Source: Gallionellaceae bacterium (GTDB lineage: Bacteria > Pseudomonadota > Gammaproteobacteria > Burkholderiales > Thiobacillaceae). From it: DNA of 64,000 nt. Below, piece after piece: positions 63,819-64,000 of the stretch. The notes beneath the pieces were generated by a model, which had not been told where the DNA came from, did not search any database, and saw only the letters and a list, made by a program, of their open reading frames with translations. The translations under genes and the position numbers were made by a program. The stretch is from contig JAQTLN010000011.1 of NCBI GenBank assembly GCA_028714875.1, positions 1 to 64,000 of the forward strand, given 5' to 3'. Numbering within the stretch: position 1 is the stretch's first letter; each line of letters starts with the position of its first letter.

Positions 63819-64000
63819 GCCAGCCGGCTTCCTCGGGGCCAACCTGAAACGCGGCATCGGCGCCGATCTCCGCCGCCCAGGCGAGGCGGCCCTCCAGGTA
63901 GATCAGCGGCAGGCACTCACGCAACCAAGGCGGCACGGCGGCTTCGCGCAGCAGGTTTTTCAGGGTGCGCGCGGGTCGCAGCGCCTCCGGCCGGAGTTTC
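63793..64000 (-). CDS. tilS: C-terminal part of tRNA(Ile)-lysidine synthase
   Basis: An open frame enters from the right edge on the minus strand and ends at TAA 63793-63795. It reads LRPARTLKNLLREAAVPPWL, then RECLPLIYLEGRL and ends [10 protein letters not shown]. This matches the C-terminal domain of TilS (typically SLKKLLQEAGVPPWxRxRxPLLY). TilS converts the wobble C of tRNA-Ile(CAU) to lysidine. It is absent from the ORF track because the start lies outside the window. Confidence 0.82.
   Translation of the reverse strand, partial: KLRPEALRPARTLKNLLREAAVPPWLRECLPLIYLEGRLAWAAEIGADAAFQVGPEEAGWLISWRRPE

Overview
The window is a GC-rich chromosomal segment that looks betaproteobacterial. The gene order hfq-hflX-hflK-hflC-DUF2065-hisZ-purA and the run rlmN-pilF-rodZ-ispG-hisS-yfgM-bamB-der are standard for that class. 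A cytoplasm-facing sulfite-oxidising complex (SoeABC-like), a high-affinity cbb3 oxidase and an exopolysaccharide/PEP-CTERM locus suggest a sulfur-oxidising, microaerophilic, biofilm-forming organism of the Thiobacillaceae/Sulfuricellaceae type. The genus is inference. I saw no tRNA, rRNA or CRISPR array.

Region 1 (1-6.7 kb) is a repeat island. It starts with the tail of an IS66-type transposase. Two arrays of an exactly 120-bp unit follow, in opposite orientation, and they bound a segment with an MBL/beta-CASP nuclease, a REP-associated tyrosine transposase (RAYT) and a phosphohexomutase. Each unit holds two oppositely oriented hairpins, each with GTAG at its foot, which is the classic REP/BIME layout. 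Nine more hairpins flank the RAYT gene, and outlying copies lie at 20.8 kb and inside a coding sequence at 49.4 kb.

Region 2 (6.7-14.4 kb), all on the minus strand, holds exopolysaccharide functions: a WecA/MraY-type initiating transferase with an unusual C-terminal extension, a Wzb phosphatase, a Wza export lipoprotein, a Wzc tyrosine kinase with a 12-G tract, and a NusG/RfaH-like antiterminator. A PEP-CTERM protein with a good sigma-54 promoter candidate lies upstream.

Region 3 (14.8-20.8 kb), plus strand, is ccoS-ccoN-ccoO-ccoQ-ccoP-ccoG-fixH plus a small membrane protein. An FNR-type box precedes ccoN. The cluster ends at a strong terminator.

Region 4 (20.8-28.7 kb) has purU, then class I ribonucleotide reductase. 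nrdA is preceded by tandem NrdR boxes. It is separated from nrdB by a toxin-antitoxin pair, a small SH3-like protein and an HDOD protein. nrdB carries an in-frame palindromic repeat. A small secreted NrfJ-like protein follows.

Region 5 (29-34 kb) is soeA-soeB-soeC, with different palindromic repeats filling each intergenic gap.

Region 6 (34-41.8 kb), minus strand, is the hfq-to-purA operon plus an unrecognised 387-aa protein. Region 7 (42-52.8 kb), minus strand, is a compact four-gene cluster of exported proteins: a predicted outer-membrane barrel, a 389-aa protein, a 1876-aa giant and a fibronectin-III-like protein. I cannot assign it to a known system. It is the best candidate here for undescribed biology, together with the RAYT/REP island.

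Region 8 (52.9-64 kb) is housekeeping: der, a nucleotidyltransferase pair beside an 18-bp inverted repeat, bamB, yfgM, hisS, ispG, rodZ, pilF, rlmN, ndk, a SPOR-domain protein and the 3' end of tilS.
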